This document shows positions 46,728-58,500 of a stretch of DNA of 64,000 bases, one piece after another. Position 1 is the stretch's first letter. Each line of letters begins with the position of its first letter. A program made the translations under genes and the position numbers. The stretch comes from Alisma plantago-aquatica (lineage: Eukaryota; Streptophyta; Magnoliopsida; Alismatales; Alismataceae): assembly GCA_963693085.1 (NCBI GenBank), contig OY856409.1, positions 1,332,326,415 through 1,332,390,414 of the forward strand, given 5' to 3'. The notes beneath the pieces were generated by a model. It had not been told where the DNA came from, searched no databases, and was given only the letters and a program-made list of their open reading frames with translations.

Positions 46728-47229
46728 GGGCCGATCCACCTTAAACCTAACTTCTCTCTCTCTCCACCAACCCTAGCCGCCGTCACACTCCGAAATCTCT
46801 TTTTTTCCGCCGCTACAGTAACGACATCCACCCCTCCGCAGCCCTCCATCCACCTCTAATCCCCTAATAACCTTCATCCTTGTGGCCTAATCCACCACAG
46901 GTCCCTCCGTCTAGCTCCGTTTCTCTTTCTGAAATCTCCGGACAGTCTTGGTAACTTTCCAATTCTAGCACGTTGACGGCGTAACGGGCTCCATCCTCTC
47001 TGTCTGCATGTGCCTCATGGTGGAGTGACTGATCCTCCATATTGGCGTAGGTTTTTTTCTCTTCTCTGCTGCCCCTACGTGGGTTTTTTTTTACGATCCA
47101 TGTGTGGATCTTCTACCTTCTACTACTAGTCCATGTGTTAGACTTCTGCCTCTGACTGCTGACTTCTACTGCCTGTGCCTGACTGCTGCTACCTGCCTGT
47201 AACTCTATGTCTGCATCTGTTTCTTCCTG

Positions 47230-48720
47230 ATGGCGTCTACTCATGAAGATCTGCGACGTCAGGTGACAACTGTGAAGCTGGATGGGCGAAACTACCAGTA
47301 CTGAGTGTGCTCTATGCAGATATATATTAAATCACAAGGAAAAATGTCGCACCTGATGCGAGATCCACCACCTGTGCCTCCTGCAACAGCCGATTCGAAG
47401 GATGTGAAAGCCTATGATGATTGGGTGAAGGACGACTCCACAGCTATGACATGGATTCTGAATAGTAGTGAGACCAAGATTAGTGTCACACTATTGTACC
47501 TGCAGACGGCAAAGCAAATGTGGGATCAACTTGCCAGCACATATTCACACAGTCAAAATCCAAAGAAGGTGTTTGATATCAACAAGCAACTCAGTCGTCT
47601 GCGTTTCTCTGGTTCTGATCTGACGGATTATTTCTCTGCTTTCAAGGGATTGCGGGGGGAGTTGGAAGCCTACCATCCCTTGTCTACTGATTTGGCTACT
47701 ATGCAACGACAGCGACAGGAGTTACAAGTAGTCCAGTTCATCTGTGGCTTACCTGATTCCTATGTCGGGGTGGTGGATCAGATTCTCGTCAGTGATCCGC
47801 TGCCTACTCTTCAGACTGCCTTTCAGAGACTACAGCACTTGCCTACATCGTCATCTGAGACCCCTACTGATACTGGGGATTTGACTGCTTTTGCTGCGAT
47901 GTCTGGTCGTGGTCGTGGTCGTGGCCGTGGACGCAGTCGTTCATATGATGCTCGTCCTCCTCTTGGTACTGGCAGGGGGAGGAATTCTGCGGGTCATGGA
48001 GCATCCTCTGGATCTAATATTGTTGCTGCTCGTCCTCAGACTGGCCAACGCTTCTGCAACTTCTGTAGCCGGTCTAATCATGTTGAAGACAAGTGTTGGG
48101 AAAAGTATGGTAAACCTGCATGGGCCAATGCGGCCAGTGACACTACTGCTACTTCAGAGACACCTACCCAGCCTGTTATGTCTGATGACTCAGGTACTGC
48201 CATTGCGGATTACATTCGTGCTGAGGTGGAGCGCCTACTACGTGAGCGTACTGGCTCCTCTTCTACTGCCACTACAAGTGGAGCCCATGCTGCGACCTAC
48301 TCGGGTTGTGATATTGCCTTCCTCAGTACTCCATCTTCTAGTGCTGGTAATACAAAATGCGTTATCGATTCGGGCACATCGTCTCACATTTCTAGAAATC
48401 GAGCTTTATTTAGAAATTTATCTAAACCAGCTACTGCTTCTTCTGTCATGCTTGCTGATGGTTCTAAGTCTACAGTTTCTGGGGTTGGAGATATTGTATC
48501 TAAGTTTCTTCTGAAGTCGGCTTTATATGTGCCTCGTTTTCTGCTGAATTTATTATCTGTTAGCAAAATCTTACGCAGCCTGCAATGTAGCCTGACCTTT
48601 ATACCTGGTTCGTGTGTTTTTCAGGACCTTCGCATGAGGACGAAGATTGGTGGGGGCATGAAGGATCTGATAGCCACTTTTATCTGGATGATCTGCCAAG
48701 ACTGGACAAGGTTGCATTAG
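47230..48720 (+). pseudogene. Copia A gag and protease
   Basis: ATG at 47230 (MASTHEDLRRQVTTVKLDG). A Trp codon has become TGA at 47302-47304; copia B keeps the Trp. The frame is then open to 48720. Gag blocks include TAMTWILNSSETKI, QMWDQLASTYSHSQN and FSAFKGLRGELEAYHPLST. An Arg/Gly-rich SGRGRGRGRGRSRS lies before the zinc knuckle CNFCSRSNHVEDKC (48055-48100). The protease box is CVIDSGTSSHIS at 48358. A frameshift near 48655 ends the frame in non-homologous residues. Confidence 0.9.
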
Positions 48721-50085
48721 CTTCTACTTTATCGACATTATCTGCATCAGTCTATGCATTACAATAGCACTACCGCCTTGGACACTCTTCTTCTGAAAAA
48801 CTAAGACATGTCATTTCTAGTGTTGGCACTCATAAGTTTCAGTGTGAATCATGTCAATTAGGGAAACAGACTAGGGCTGTTTACCCTAAACGTCCTCAGA
48901 GTAGTAGCAAAAACCTTTTTGATCTTGTTCATGTTGATGTATGGGGTCCTTGTAATGTGCCTAATTTGTCTTGCTACAAATACTTTTTACTATTTATTGA
49001 TTATTTCTCTCGGACCACTTGGTTGTTTCTGTTGAAAAGTAGGTCTGAAGTGATGTCTACTATTAAATTCTTTTTTGCTGAGGTGAAAACACAATATGCT
49101 CTGCCTGTTAAAGTTTTTCGTACTGATAATGCACTTGAGTTTGTCCAAAAAGATGTTGCAATGTTTTGTCGTTCTGTTGGCACTTTACATCAAACTTCTT
49201 GTGCATATACACCACAGCAAAATGGAGTAGCTGAGAGGAAAAATGGACATTTGTTAGAAGTTGCTAGAACTATTATGATGCACTATCATGTACCCAGATT
49301 GTTCTGGCCTGAAGCAATATTGACTGTCTGTTTCTTAATTAATCGGATGCCTTCCTCTGTGATTGGAAATAAAGTACCTGTCCAAATTCTACAACCTGAT
49401 GCACCCTTATTTACTGTACCTCCTCGGATTTTTGGTTGTACGTGTTTTGTGAGATTGCTTGGTCCTACTCATGATAAATTATCTCCCCGTGCTGAGAAAT
49501 GTATTTTCTTAGGGTATTCTCGTACACAAAAAGGATATAGATGCTATAGTCCTACTGCAAAGAAATGGTTTATCAGCAGTGATGTTGTCTTCTTTGAGAA
49601 TACCCCATACTACTCATCTAGCGGAGATAGTCTGGAGCCTGATATTATTGCTTCCCCTCTGCCTATTACTACTGAATGTGTGTCTGAGAATTCTGATCAA
49701 ATGCCACCTAAGAATACGACACCACCTCTTATTGTTTATCAGCACAGGAACAGGCCTCCACCTGAACAAGTACCCCCCACTCAACACCAATCTCCTCCTC
49801 AAGAAGGTCCTGCCACACCTGAGGTAATTTCTGACCTGGATAAACCTATTGCTCTTAGAAAGGGAACTCGTTCCTGCACTTCTCATAACATTGCTAACGA
49901 TGTATCTACTGCACATCTGAGTATTCATGCTAGCAATTTTGTCTCTGCTTTATCTGCTGTCACTATTCTGAAAAATACTCATGATGCCTTGCAAAGTACA
50001 GCCTGGACTTCTGCTATGCAAGAAGAGATGTGTGCTCTTACTGATAGACAAACTTGGGAGTTGGTGGATCCACCTCCTCAAAGCT
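48721..50085 (+). pseudogene. Copia A integrase
   Basis: The HHCC domain (HYRLGHSSSEKLRH, CESCQLGKQ) begins right after a TAG at 48765-48767 that replaces a Trp. The core has LVHVDVWGP, FRTDNALEF and TPQQNGVAERKNGH, so all three acidic residues survive. FGCTCFVRLL and AEKCIFLGYSRTQKGYRCYS follow. The Pro-rich linker to RT spans 49650-49960. The frame closes at 50088 after a small frameshift at PPPQ. Confidence 0.9.
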
Positions 50086-50756
50086 TGTAGGTTGCATATG
50101 GGTATATGCTGTTAAATATCAACCTGATGGTACTATAGAACGGCTGAAGGCACGCTTGGTTGCAAAAGGGTATACACAGACTTATGGTATTGATTACTTT
50201 GAAACTTTTTCTCCTATTGCCCGCCTTAATTCAGTCAGAATTCTTCTTTCTGTTGCTATTAATCTGGACTGGCCTCTGCTGCAATTAGATGTTAAGAATG
50301 CTATCATGTATGGTGATCTGCAAGAGGAAGTGTATATGGAGCAACCCCCTGGATTTGTTTCTCAGGGGGAGTCACACAAAGTCTGCAGGTTGAAGAAGTC
50401 TATTTATGGGCTCAAACAGAGCCCTCGTGCCTGGTTTGATAAATTAAGCAAAATTCTGATTGCTTTTGGTTTTCTGAGATCTCAAGTGGATCATTTTGTT
50501 TTTACTAAGAAGACCTCTACTGGTATTGTAATTCTTATTGTCTATGTGGATGGTATTGTTCTTTCTGGCAGTGACTCTATTGCTATTCAGGATACTAAAG
50601 CCCATCTCTGCAAGCACTTTGCTACTAAAGACTTGGGTAAACTGCGGTATTTTCTGGGCATAGAGGTATCCAGAACCTCTAATGCACTAGTGTTGTCTCA
50701 GAGGAAATATGTTCTAGATCTTTTATAGGAAACTGGTATGCTTAGAGCTAGACCTG
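50054..50756 (+). pseudogene. Copia A reverse transcriptase
   Basis: Reads LKARLVAKGYTQTYGIDYFE, QLDVKNAIMYGDLQEEVYME and LKKSIYGLKQSPRAWFDKLS. The active site is LIVYVDGIVLSG, where the second Asp of YVDD is Gly, which should abolish polymerase activity. DLGKLRYFLGIEVS follows. A TAG at 50726 and a frameshift near 50755 separate it from RNase H. Confidence 0.9.
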
Positions 50757-51506
50757 TTGGCTGCTGACACTCCTCTAGATCCCAATGTCAATTGGGATGA
50801 TGATTCGTCTCCATCCTTTGCTGATAATAAAAAGTATAGGAGATTGATTGGTAAAATGATATACTTAATTGTGACTAGAGCTGACATATCTACTTCTGTG
50901 GGACTTCTTAGCAGGTACCTAGATAAACCCAGACAGTGTCACTGGGATGCACTATGTCATATTCTGCAATATCTAAAAAAGTCTCCTGGCAAGGGACTTC
51001 ATTACAGGAAAAATGAGCACTGCTCTCTAGAAGGGTATTCTGATTCCGATTATGCAGGGAGTCAGATTGACAGGAAATCCACTTCTGGCTATTGTACCTA
51101 TGTTGGAGGCAATCTAGTCACATGGAGATCCAAGAAACAAAATGTGGTTGCCAGATCTAGTGTTGAAGCTGAATATAGGGCTATGGCCCATACTGCTTGT
51201 GAGCTGCTTTGGGTACGCTCTCTTCTTAAAGACTTCGGTGTTGAGTCTTCTTCTGTTATACCCATGTACTGTGATAATAAAGTTACTATCTTTATTGCCA
51301 ACAATCCTGTCTATCATGAGTGCACCAAGCATATCGAGGTCGACTGTCATTTTATTCGGGAATTTATTCTTACTGGCAAGATCTGTACACCTTTTAGTCG
51401 ATCTAAAGACCAGGTTGTTGATATCTTCACCAAATTGCTGCCTAAGAAGCATTTCAGCGCTTTGATGGACAAGTTGGGCATGATTGACATCTATGCTCCA
51501 ACTTGA
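50757..51506 (+). pseudogene. Copia A RNase H
   Basis: Open for 249 codons from the frameshift to the stop in ACTTGAGGG. Contains TPLDPNVNWDDDSSPSFADN, SDSDYAGSQIDRKSTSGYCT, SVEAEYRAMAHTACELLWVR and MYCDNKVTIFIANNP; catalytic acids appear intact. ELKHIEV-like TKHIEVDCHFIRE and KLGMIDIYAPT close the polyprotein. Confidence 0.9.
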
Positions 51507-51511
51507 GGGGG
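51502..51511 (+). other. PPT of copia A
   Basis: TTGAGGGGG directly before the right LTR, overlapping the RNase H stop. Confidence 0.85.
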
Positions 51512-51651
51512 TGTTAATATATGTGTTGCTTTATTTATGTTATGATATTTTCCATTATATCTGGACCTTTCTGTAATTGTTACTTTTCTATAAATAGAAG
51601 GGTGCACACATTGTGCAACCCTAAGCTCTCCAAATCTCATTGTCTTTCATA
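51512..51651 (+). repeat. 3' LTR of copia A
   Basis: Three mismatches to the left LTR. TATAAATA at 51589-51596. Confidence 0.9.
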
Positions 51652-51948
51652 CTGACCATTATTGCTCTGAACATCCATTGACATGCCTAATATTGCTGCT
51701 CCTGTTGTGTGTATGATTACGCGCCCCTCTGAATCTAACCGTTGCTACGACTGGTGATTCATTCTGGGTAGCTCCTTATGCCCTTGTATTGTCTTTGTGG
51801 CTTCTACACTGGATCTCCCATAAAACAAGGTTGTCACCATTCAACTCGATGTCGGTGCACTAGTACCAATACAACCTCCACCTGGACCACCACCAGCTCC
51901 TCAATACCAAAGTGATTATTATTCAAACTTAATGAATCAATATCGAGT

Positions 51949-52218
51949 TTGAGTATTTCTAATAAGGAACCGTCCTTTGCTCTTGCTGATTGTATTTTTG
52001 GATTTGGGCCTTCACAGCCACAACCCCTACCACAACAACCTCCTTCTGGTTCCTATGGCTATGGTGAATCTGGTGTTGCTTATACTCTTTATGGATATGG
52101 TGCTAGTGGTAATTATATTTTCCCAGCCTATTGCTATGTTTTACGTACTGAAGGTGCTAGTGGTGGTTATGTTTCCCCAGCCTATGTCTATGTCTATGGT
52201 GGCGAAGCTGGTGCATAA
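51949..52218 (+). other. Gly/Tyr-rich open frame of unknown nature
   Basis: About 90 codons without an ATG at the left edge. After PSQPQPLPQQPPSGS come repeats around YGYGESG, YGYGASGNY, FPAYCYV, GASGGYVSPAYVYVYGG. A second open stretch (LGDQKKALLEFFPNHGVMQ) follows in frame from 52240. It may be an exon remnant of a plant gene or an unrecognised transposon ORF; the flanking 51657-51948 and 52330-52554 have no recognisable content. Confidence 0.3.
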
Positions 52219-52559
52219 TCATCATTACCTCCTACACTTCCTAGTCTTGGCGATCAGAAGAAAGCACTTCTAGAATTTTTTCCAAACCATGGGGTGATGC
52301 AAAATGTGTATGGTCAAATATATTTAGACCATGTTGAAACATACAATCGGTCTATAGGCACCATTTGAACTGGAAGGACTATGTAGATTGGATTGATGAA
52401 GTTATGTATGGACAAGTACAACAACAACCACCACCAAGACACACAAGATTCAACTGGTGCAGGTATGAAGTGCACTAGTGCAGTGTACTACAATAATGTA
52501 TGGCAATACTACCATTACTGTATGTTTTTATGTTTCTACTTCATAAATTGTATTGTAGA

Positions 52560-52625
52560 TGTTAACATATATTCTTGTTTTATGTATTCTGTTATTTATT
52601 TTGTTATTTCCATATTATATGTGGA
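52560..52625 (+). repeat. 5' LTR of copia B, 3' half deleted
   Basis: TGTTAACATATATTC to ATATGTGGA matches the first 66 bp of the right LTR without mismatch. The following ~85 bp of the LTR, including the TATA box, is missing. Confidence 0.85.
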
Positions 52626-52628
52626 TTG

Positions 52629-52642
52629 TGGTACCAGAGCAG
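52629..52642 (+). other. PBS of copia B
   Basis: TGGTACCAGAGCAG, iMet PBS with one substitution. The leader 52643-53114 is GC-rich and CT-rich; overlapping ORFs on both strands there lack support. Confidence 0.8.
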
Positions 52643-53712
52643 TAAGATCCAGCAGCCGCCCTCCCTCCCTTCCCTCTCTCTCTCTCTTCTTCCCCCCTCC
52701 CCCGCCGCCGCCAGCCCTCCGCTTCCAGCCGCCCGCCCGCCGTCCCTCCTCCCCGAGCCGCGCCGGCAGGCCGCCAGGGCCGACCGCCCACCCAGCCGCA
52801 GGGGCCGGTGTGCCTCCGCGGTTGAACGACGCCGGGTCGTTGGCTCCGTGAAGCTCTGCAACCGTCCGGTGGCTTGAGTTTGTCGTGACGTAGACCAATC
52901 CTTCGGTTTTTTGCCTGCCTGCCCATGTAGGCCGTAGCGCCACCGGGTTCTCTACTGCGCTTCGGCGTAGGTGGTATGTGAGAGGTTCAACCTTGGTTGA
53001 TCTGTGCCTGCTTTTTGCCTGCCTGACGGTTTAGTCCGTCTTCTGCCTGCTCGTGCCTACCTGTGCTTGTCCGTCTGCGCTCCGGACCCCTGCCTGCTTG
53101 TGTTTGTTGCTCTCATGGCGTCCTCGGGAGATGACTTTCGCCGTCAAGTTACGACTGTGAAACTTGACGGGCAAAACTACCAACATTGGGTATGCTCCAT
53201 GGTGATTTATGCAAAATCCCAAGGAAAATACTCACACCTGATCCGTGCCGGCCCGGCACAACCTGCAGCGGACGCCGATTCCAAAGATGTGAAGGCGTAT
53301 GATGACTGGGTCTGGGATGACTCGACGGTGATGACATGGATTCTCAACAACAGCATTGAGAAGATCAGTGTCACCCTGCTTCACCTGCCTACGGCGAAAC
53401 AGATGTGGAATCAGCTCGCCGGCACATACTCGCATAGCCAGAACCCCAAGAAGGTCTTTGACATCACCAAGCAGCTGGGACGTCTCCACTTCACGGGGTC
53501 TGATATTGCGGACTACTTTTCTACCTTTACTGGACTGTGGGGGGAGTTGGAGTCTTACCACCCATTGTCCACTGATTTGACCACTATGCAGCGTCAGAGA
53601 GCAGAGTTGCGGTTGGTTCAATTTTTATGTGGATTGCCAGAGTCCTATGCTGGTGTCGTTGACCAAATTTTAGCGAGCGATCCGCTCCCTACTCTGCAGA
53701 GTGCCTACCAGC

Positions 53713-54778
53713 CAGTGTTGTCAAGGCGCCCGCCTAGGCACGCCTAGGCGTCCTAGGCGCTAGGCAAGGCTGCTCAAACTAGGCGCCCAGCCTAGTATGT
53801 GCATTATATGGGTGTCTAAGGCCTTTTAAGCCTAAATTAAGTCAATGAAAGGATAAATTAGCATGAATCAAGTCTGGATTTGGTCGAATTAGATTAGCTT
53901 GAGTCAATTTATGGCTGAAATAGGTCTGCTTTAGGCAAAATCAGGCCAAATTTTGGAAAATTAGGGAAAACATGTTTGATTTGGGCCAAATTGGTAAGTC
54001 ATAAAATCACTTCCTCATATGTTTGTTGTTCTTGCTTCTTTTTCTTTTCTTTTTTTATCCTTTCTCCTGCATTTTAGTCCTTAATCCTACTGCTGCTGCG
54101 TTTTTTTTTAGTTATTCCTCCTATATCCCCTCCTACTCTGAAATCCTACTACTGCTGTGTTTTTTTTTATTCTGTTTTCTTCAAATCCTCTTTTACATCA
54201 CCTATGCTTCGTAATGTTGATGATGTTGTACTTTCTACTTTCCTCTTTTACATCACCTATTCCTCGTGATGTTGCTGTTGTTGTTTATATTTCTTTTGTT
54301 TAGTTTCCCATCCTCCATTTCCTCTCTAATGAGTTACAACCTCATCCCGCCCTTTGTTCCCTGTTTTCTTTTACTCTTTTCTACATCTCCTGCTCCAATT
54401 GTTGTTGCAGGCTTGTTGATATTACTTCCCTTTTTCCTTCCTATTCCCATCTCCTGCTACTTCTGTCATAGCCTCATTTTGCCACCCTTTTTCCCTGCTT
54501 TCTTTTCTAAGTCTCCTGCTCCAATTGTTGTTGCAGGCTTGTTGATATTACTTCCCCTTTTTCTTCCTATTCCCATCTCCTGCTATTGCTGTCATAACCT
54601 CATTCTGCCCTCTTTTTATGTTTCCTATATGGTATTATATGTAGTATATATGTATAATAAGAATCAAATTAACATACTGAAAAAGATACAAAATATTAAA
54701 AAACGCCCAGAACAGCCTAGGTGCCCGCTTAGGCGCCCCTTGGGAAATGTTGACCGCCTAGCCGCCTTGACAACCTTG
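53713..54778. mobile_element. Non-autonomous hAT-type element in copia B gag
   Basis: Flanked by the 8-bp direct repeat CTACCAGC (53705-53712, 54779-54786). Ends CAGTGTTGTCAAGGCGCCC and, reversed, CAAGGTTGTCAAGGCGGCTA form terminal inverted repeats beginning with CA, as in hAT elements. The subterminal regions are full of CGCCTAGGCG words. The interior is AT-rich and T-rich with no transposase; the 186-codon hydrophobic frame at 54266-54826 runs across the right end and is not a gene. Confidence 0.85.
54386..54632. repeat. Tandem duplication of 126 bp within the hAT-type element
   Basis: TCTCCTGCTCCAATTGTTGT begins both units, at 54386 and 54512. Confidence 0.85.
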
Positions 54779-55390
54779 CTACCAGCGTCTGCCTTCATCG
54801 ACTCTGACACTATCTTCGGAGACTAAGGACTCCACTGCCCTTGCAGCATGGTCGGGCCGTGGTCGCGGTCATGGTTGTGGCCGTTCTGCTGACAGCCGTC
54901 CTCCACTGGGTGCAGGACGAGGACGTGCCTCTTCTGGTCGGGGAGCCCCTTCTGCTGCTCCACCCGCTGTTGTGCGTCCTCAGCAGGGACAGTGCATCTG
55001 TACTTTCTGTGGTCGGTCCAACCATATTTGAAGAAAAATGTTGGGAGAAATATGGTAAACTAGCATGGGCCAACGCAGCTGCTGACTCTTCTACTACTAC
55101 ACCGGGGGGAGCTACTCAGCCTACTGAGTCTGACTCTTCGGGTGCGACTGCGGATTACATTTGTGCTGAGGTGGAGTGCCTGCTACTTGATCGGGCTGGC
55201 TCGTCGTCTACTACTTCAACTAGTGGAGCTCATGCTGCCACTTATTCAGGTTATGACACTGCCTTCCTAAGTACCTCTTCTTCTACTCCTGGTAATACTA
55301 AATGGGTCAGACTCCGGTGCTTCTTCGCATATTTTTAGAAATCGATCTTTATTTAAAAAGTTATCTGAACATGCTCATCCTTCATCTGTT

Positions 55391-56980
55391 ATGCTTGCTG
55401 ATGGTTCCAAGTCTGCGGTATCTGGAGTAGGGGATATTATTTCTGAGTTTTTGCTAAAATCTACCTTATATGTACCTCGATGTCCTCTGAATCTCTTATC
55501 GGTCAGTAAGATATTGAGAAGTCTACAATGTAGCCTGACATTTATTCCTAGTTCATGTGTTTTTCAGGACCTTCGCACGAGGATGAAGATTGGTGGGGGG
55601 TATGAAGGTGCTGATGGACTATACTACCTTGATCATTTGCCAAAAGCAGAGAAAGCGGTTGTGGCCTCTGCACTATCTACATCTGTTTCTGCATTACAGT
55701 GGCACTACCGGCTGGGACATCCATCATCTGAAAAGCTTCATCATTTAGTTTCTGATATTGGCACTTGTAGCTTTCAGTGTGAGTCATGTCAGCTAGGAAA
55801 GCATACTAGAGTTGTTTATCCTAGACGCAGTCATATTAGCAGTAAAAACATTTTTGATTTAGTGCATTCTGATGTATGGGGCCCTTGTCATGTGCCGAGT
55901 TTATCTAGTCACAAGTACTTTATTCTGTTTATTGATGATTTTTCTAAGACTATTTGGTTGTTTATGATGAAAAGTAGGTCCGAAGTTATGTCTACTATCA
56001 AATTCTTTTTTGCTGAGGTGAAAACACAATATGGTGTGCCTGTAAAAAAAATCCGTACTGACAATTCGCTTGAGTTTGTTAAAAAAGATGTGGATGTTTT
56101 TTGCAAATCTGTTGGTACGTTACATCAGACTTCATGTGCTTATACACCTCAACAAAATGGTGTGGCTGAGCGTAAAAATAGACATGTGTTAGAAGTTGCC
56201 AGGACTATTATGATGCATACTCATGTTCCTCGCTCGTTTTGGCCTGGGGCTATCTTGACTGCTTATTTTCTGATAAATAGAATGCCATCCTCTGTGATTA
56301 GAAACAAAATACCTATTCAAGTTCTTCAACCAGATATTCAGTTATTTATTGTGCCTCCTTGGATTTTTAGATGTACTTGCTTTGTAAGGTTGCTTGGACC
56401 AGCTTCTGATAAGCTTTCTCCTCGTGCTGAGAAGTGCATGTTTCTGGGGTATTCTCGCACCCAAAAGGGATACAGATGTTACAGCCCCACTGCGAGAAAA
56501 TGGTTTACTAGCAGTGATGTTGTATTTTTTGAGGATACACCTTACTATTCTACTTGAGGAGAAAGTTTACATCCTGACCTTATTGCCTCTCCTCTGCCAG
56601 TTACTACTGATTGTGTGCCTGATATTATTGATATTGTGACTACTGAGCATACTACTACTATTATTGTTTATCAACACAGGAATAGAGCACCTCCTACACA
56701 AGAACCCCCCCAGGAAAATCAATCTTCACCTCCAGAAGGTTCTGCTACACCTGAGGTAACTTCTGACCTTGACATACCCATCGCTCTTAGAAAGGGTACT
56801 CGTTCCTACACATCTCATAGTATTGCTCAGTTTGTTTCCACTGATCATCTGAATGTCCATTCTAGCAATTTTGTATATGCTTTATCTGTTGTGACTGTTC
56901 CAAAGAATGTTCAAGATGCCTTAAAGACTATTGTTTGGACGTCTGCTATGAAAGAGGAAAATGTTGGCTCTAGCTGAAAG
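55391..56980 (+). pseudogene. Copia B integrase
   Basis: Open from LADGSKSAVSGVGDI through the HHCC domain (WHYRLGHPSSEKLHH, CESCQLGKH), core LVHSDVWGP, IRTDNSLEF and YTPQQNGVAERKNRH to CFVRLLGP and YSRTQKGYRC. A TGA stands at 56555 where copia A has Ser. The Pro-rich linker then continues in the same frame (YQHRNRAPPTQEPP) until a frameshift at about 56957. All catalytic acids are present. Confidence 0.9.
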
Positions 56981-57654
56981 AGATACTTGGGAATTGGTGG
57001 ATCCACCCCCTCAGTGTAAGCCTGTAGGCTGCAGATGGGTATATGCTGTGAAATACCAACCTGATGGCACTGTTGAAAGGCCGAAGGCACACACAAACCT
57101 ATGGTATTGACTACTTCGAGACCTTCTCTCTTGTTGCTCGTCTTAACTCTGTCAGACTTCTTTCTGTTGTTGTTAATCTTGACTGGCCACTGCTGCAGCT
57201 AGATGTGAAAAATGCCTTCTTGTATGGTGATTTACAAGAAGAGGTCTATATGGAGCAACCTCCTGGGTTTGTTGCTCAGGGGGAGTCTCACAAAGTTTGC
57301 AGGTTAAAAAAGTCTATTTATGGACTCAAGCAAAGTCTCCGTGCCTGGTTTGACAAATTGAGCAAAATTATGATTGAATTTGGGTTTCTGAGATCTCAGG
57401 TGGATCATTCTGTTTTCACCAAGAAGACTTCAGCTGGTATTATTATTCTGATTGTCTACGTTGATGACATTATTATATCTGGCAGTGATTCTCTTGGTAT
57501 TCAGGCTACTAAAGCTCATCTAGGCAAGCACTTTGCTACCAAAGATTTGGGCAAGCTTCGGTATTTTCTGGGCATAGAGGTCTCTAGAAACTCTAATGCT
57601 CTTGTGTTGTCTTAGAGAAAATATGTCTTAGATATACTGCAGGAGACTGGTATG
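56981..57654 (+). pseudogene. Copia B reverse transcriptase
   Basis: After ERDTWELVDPPPQCKPVGCR a ~20-bp deletion near 57088 removes part of LVAKGYTQ. The rest is open: LDVKNAFLYGDLQEEVYMEQ, LKKSIYGLKQSLRAWFDKLS and an intact active site LIVYVDDIIISG. A TAG replaces Gln at 57613-57615 (LS-stop-RKYV). At 57654 the coding sequence is split by the nested LTR element. Confidence 0.9.
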
Positions 57655-57828
57655 TGTCAAATAATAAAAGAAAGCAAATCGTTGTATTAGATAGGAGAAA
57701 CCCTGCTCCTATAAATAAGAGAACAGGGAAGCGTACAGGACATAAGACAACCCTAATGGGACAAGACACAGTGAGGCCCATATTACAAGGACAATATTAT
57801 AAATAACTAATAAACAGACTCTCTAACA
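57655..57828 (-). repeat. 3' LTR of the nested non-coding element
   Basis: Begins TGTTAGAGAGTC on the coding strand; about 98% identical to 60112-60282. Confidence 0.9.
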
Positions 57829-58129
57829 CTCCCCCTCAAGCTGAAGTTGGGAGAATCCCAAATCAGCTTGCAGATAGAGAGTCAAACTAGAAAACAAATA
57901 GACTGAAATAAAAGGATAAACCAAGCCCATACAAAATTTTTCTACCCCTCAATATTACATTAAAGCACTCAAACACTCAGAAACTCCCCCTCAAGTAGAT
58001 ACTCCAAGCAAGCATACAAGCAGGTCACAGAAACTTCTCGATCATCTGGAGCAGAAATAAGCAGCAACACAATCATCTGGACCAAAAGATATAATAGATG
58101 ATAGGCACCAAGGTCTTCATCAACGTCGT

Positions 58130-58500
58130 CGTCGTAGTAGCCAGAGTGTGTTGGGTCACAGGCAGCAAAGTCCAGAGAGTGCTGGATCACAGGCAGTAGA
58201 GAGTCAATGTCCATACAAGGCATAGACAAGTAGAGAGTCGACGTGTCAAAAACACGGACATGCCAGAGAGTGCTGGCGCACAGCAATAGAGAGTCAACGA
58301 CATAGGCAGATAGAAGACCAGTATCGCAGAGTAGCAAGCAAATTCATAACTCCAGTAGACGAAGCTCCATGTAAAGTCAGCAACAAATGTCTTCATCATC
58401 TTTCCTCTTCATAAAGCATCCATCACAGTAGCAGACGTCATAAATCCAGAGAGTGCTGGTCCACAGAGTAGAAAGTCAACGTGCAAATAAAGCACGGACA
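58130..58500. repeat. Degenerate CAGAGAGTGCTGG repeats in the nested element
   Basis: CAGAGAGTGCTGG followed by CACAG and AGAGAGTCAA occurs at about 58172, 58264 and 58448. A G/C homopolymer tract follows at 58834-58861. Confidence 0.6.

Larger units (their letters stand above)
46576..51651 (+). mobile_element. Ty1/copia element A, complete but disabled
   Basis: LTRs of 140 bp (46576-46715, 51512-51651) differ at 3 positions, the last changing the terminal CACA to CATA. TSD CTGAC flanks the element at 46571-46575 and 51652-51656. PBS follows the left LTR directly and a PPT (TTGAGGGGG) precedes the right LTR. Gag, protease, integrase, RT and RNase H follow in copia order. Length 5,076 bp is normal. 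At least three stops and three frameshifts disable the polyprotein. Confidence 0.95.
53115..55390 (+). pseudogene. Copia B gag and protease (interrupted)
   Basis: ATG at 53115 (MASSGDDFRRQVTTVKLDGQ), open to the hAT-type insertion at 53713, with TVMTWILNNSIEKI and YFSTFTGLWGELESYHPLST. Beyond the insertion the frame resumes with SGRGRGHGCG-type residues and the knuckle ICTFCGRSNH, then a +1 frameshift at about 55028. AWANAAADSSTTT and SGAHAATYSGYDTAFLST continue. A deletion near 55305 shifts the protease box DSGASSHIFRNRS to another frame. Confidence 0.85.

Noticed and set aside
52596..52943. Overlapping Arg/Gly/Pro-rich ORFs on both strands
   Set aside because: Lie in the GC-rich leader of copia B between PBS and gag.
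54266..54826. 186-codon hydrophobic ORF
   Set aside because: T-rich interior of the hAT-type element with a tandem duplication; frame crosses the element boundary.
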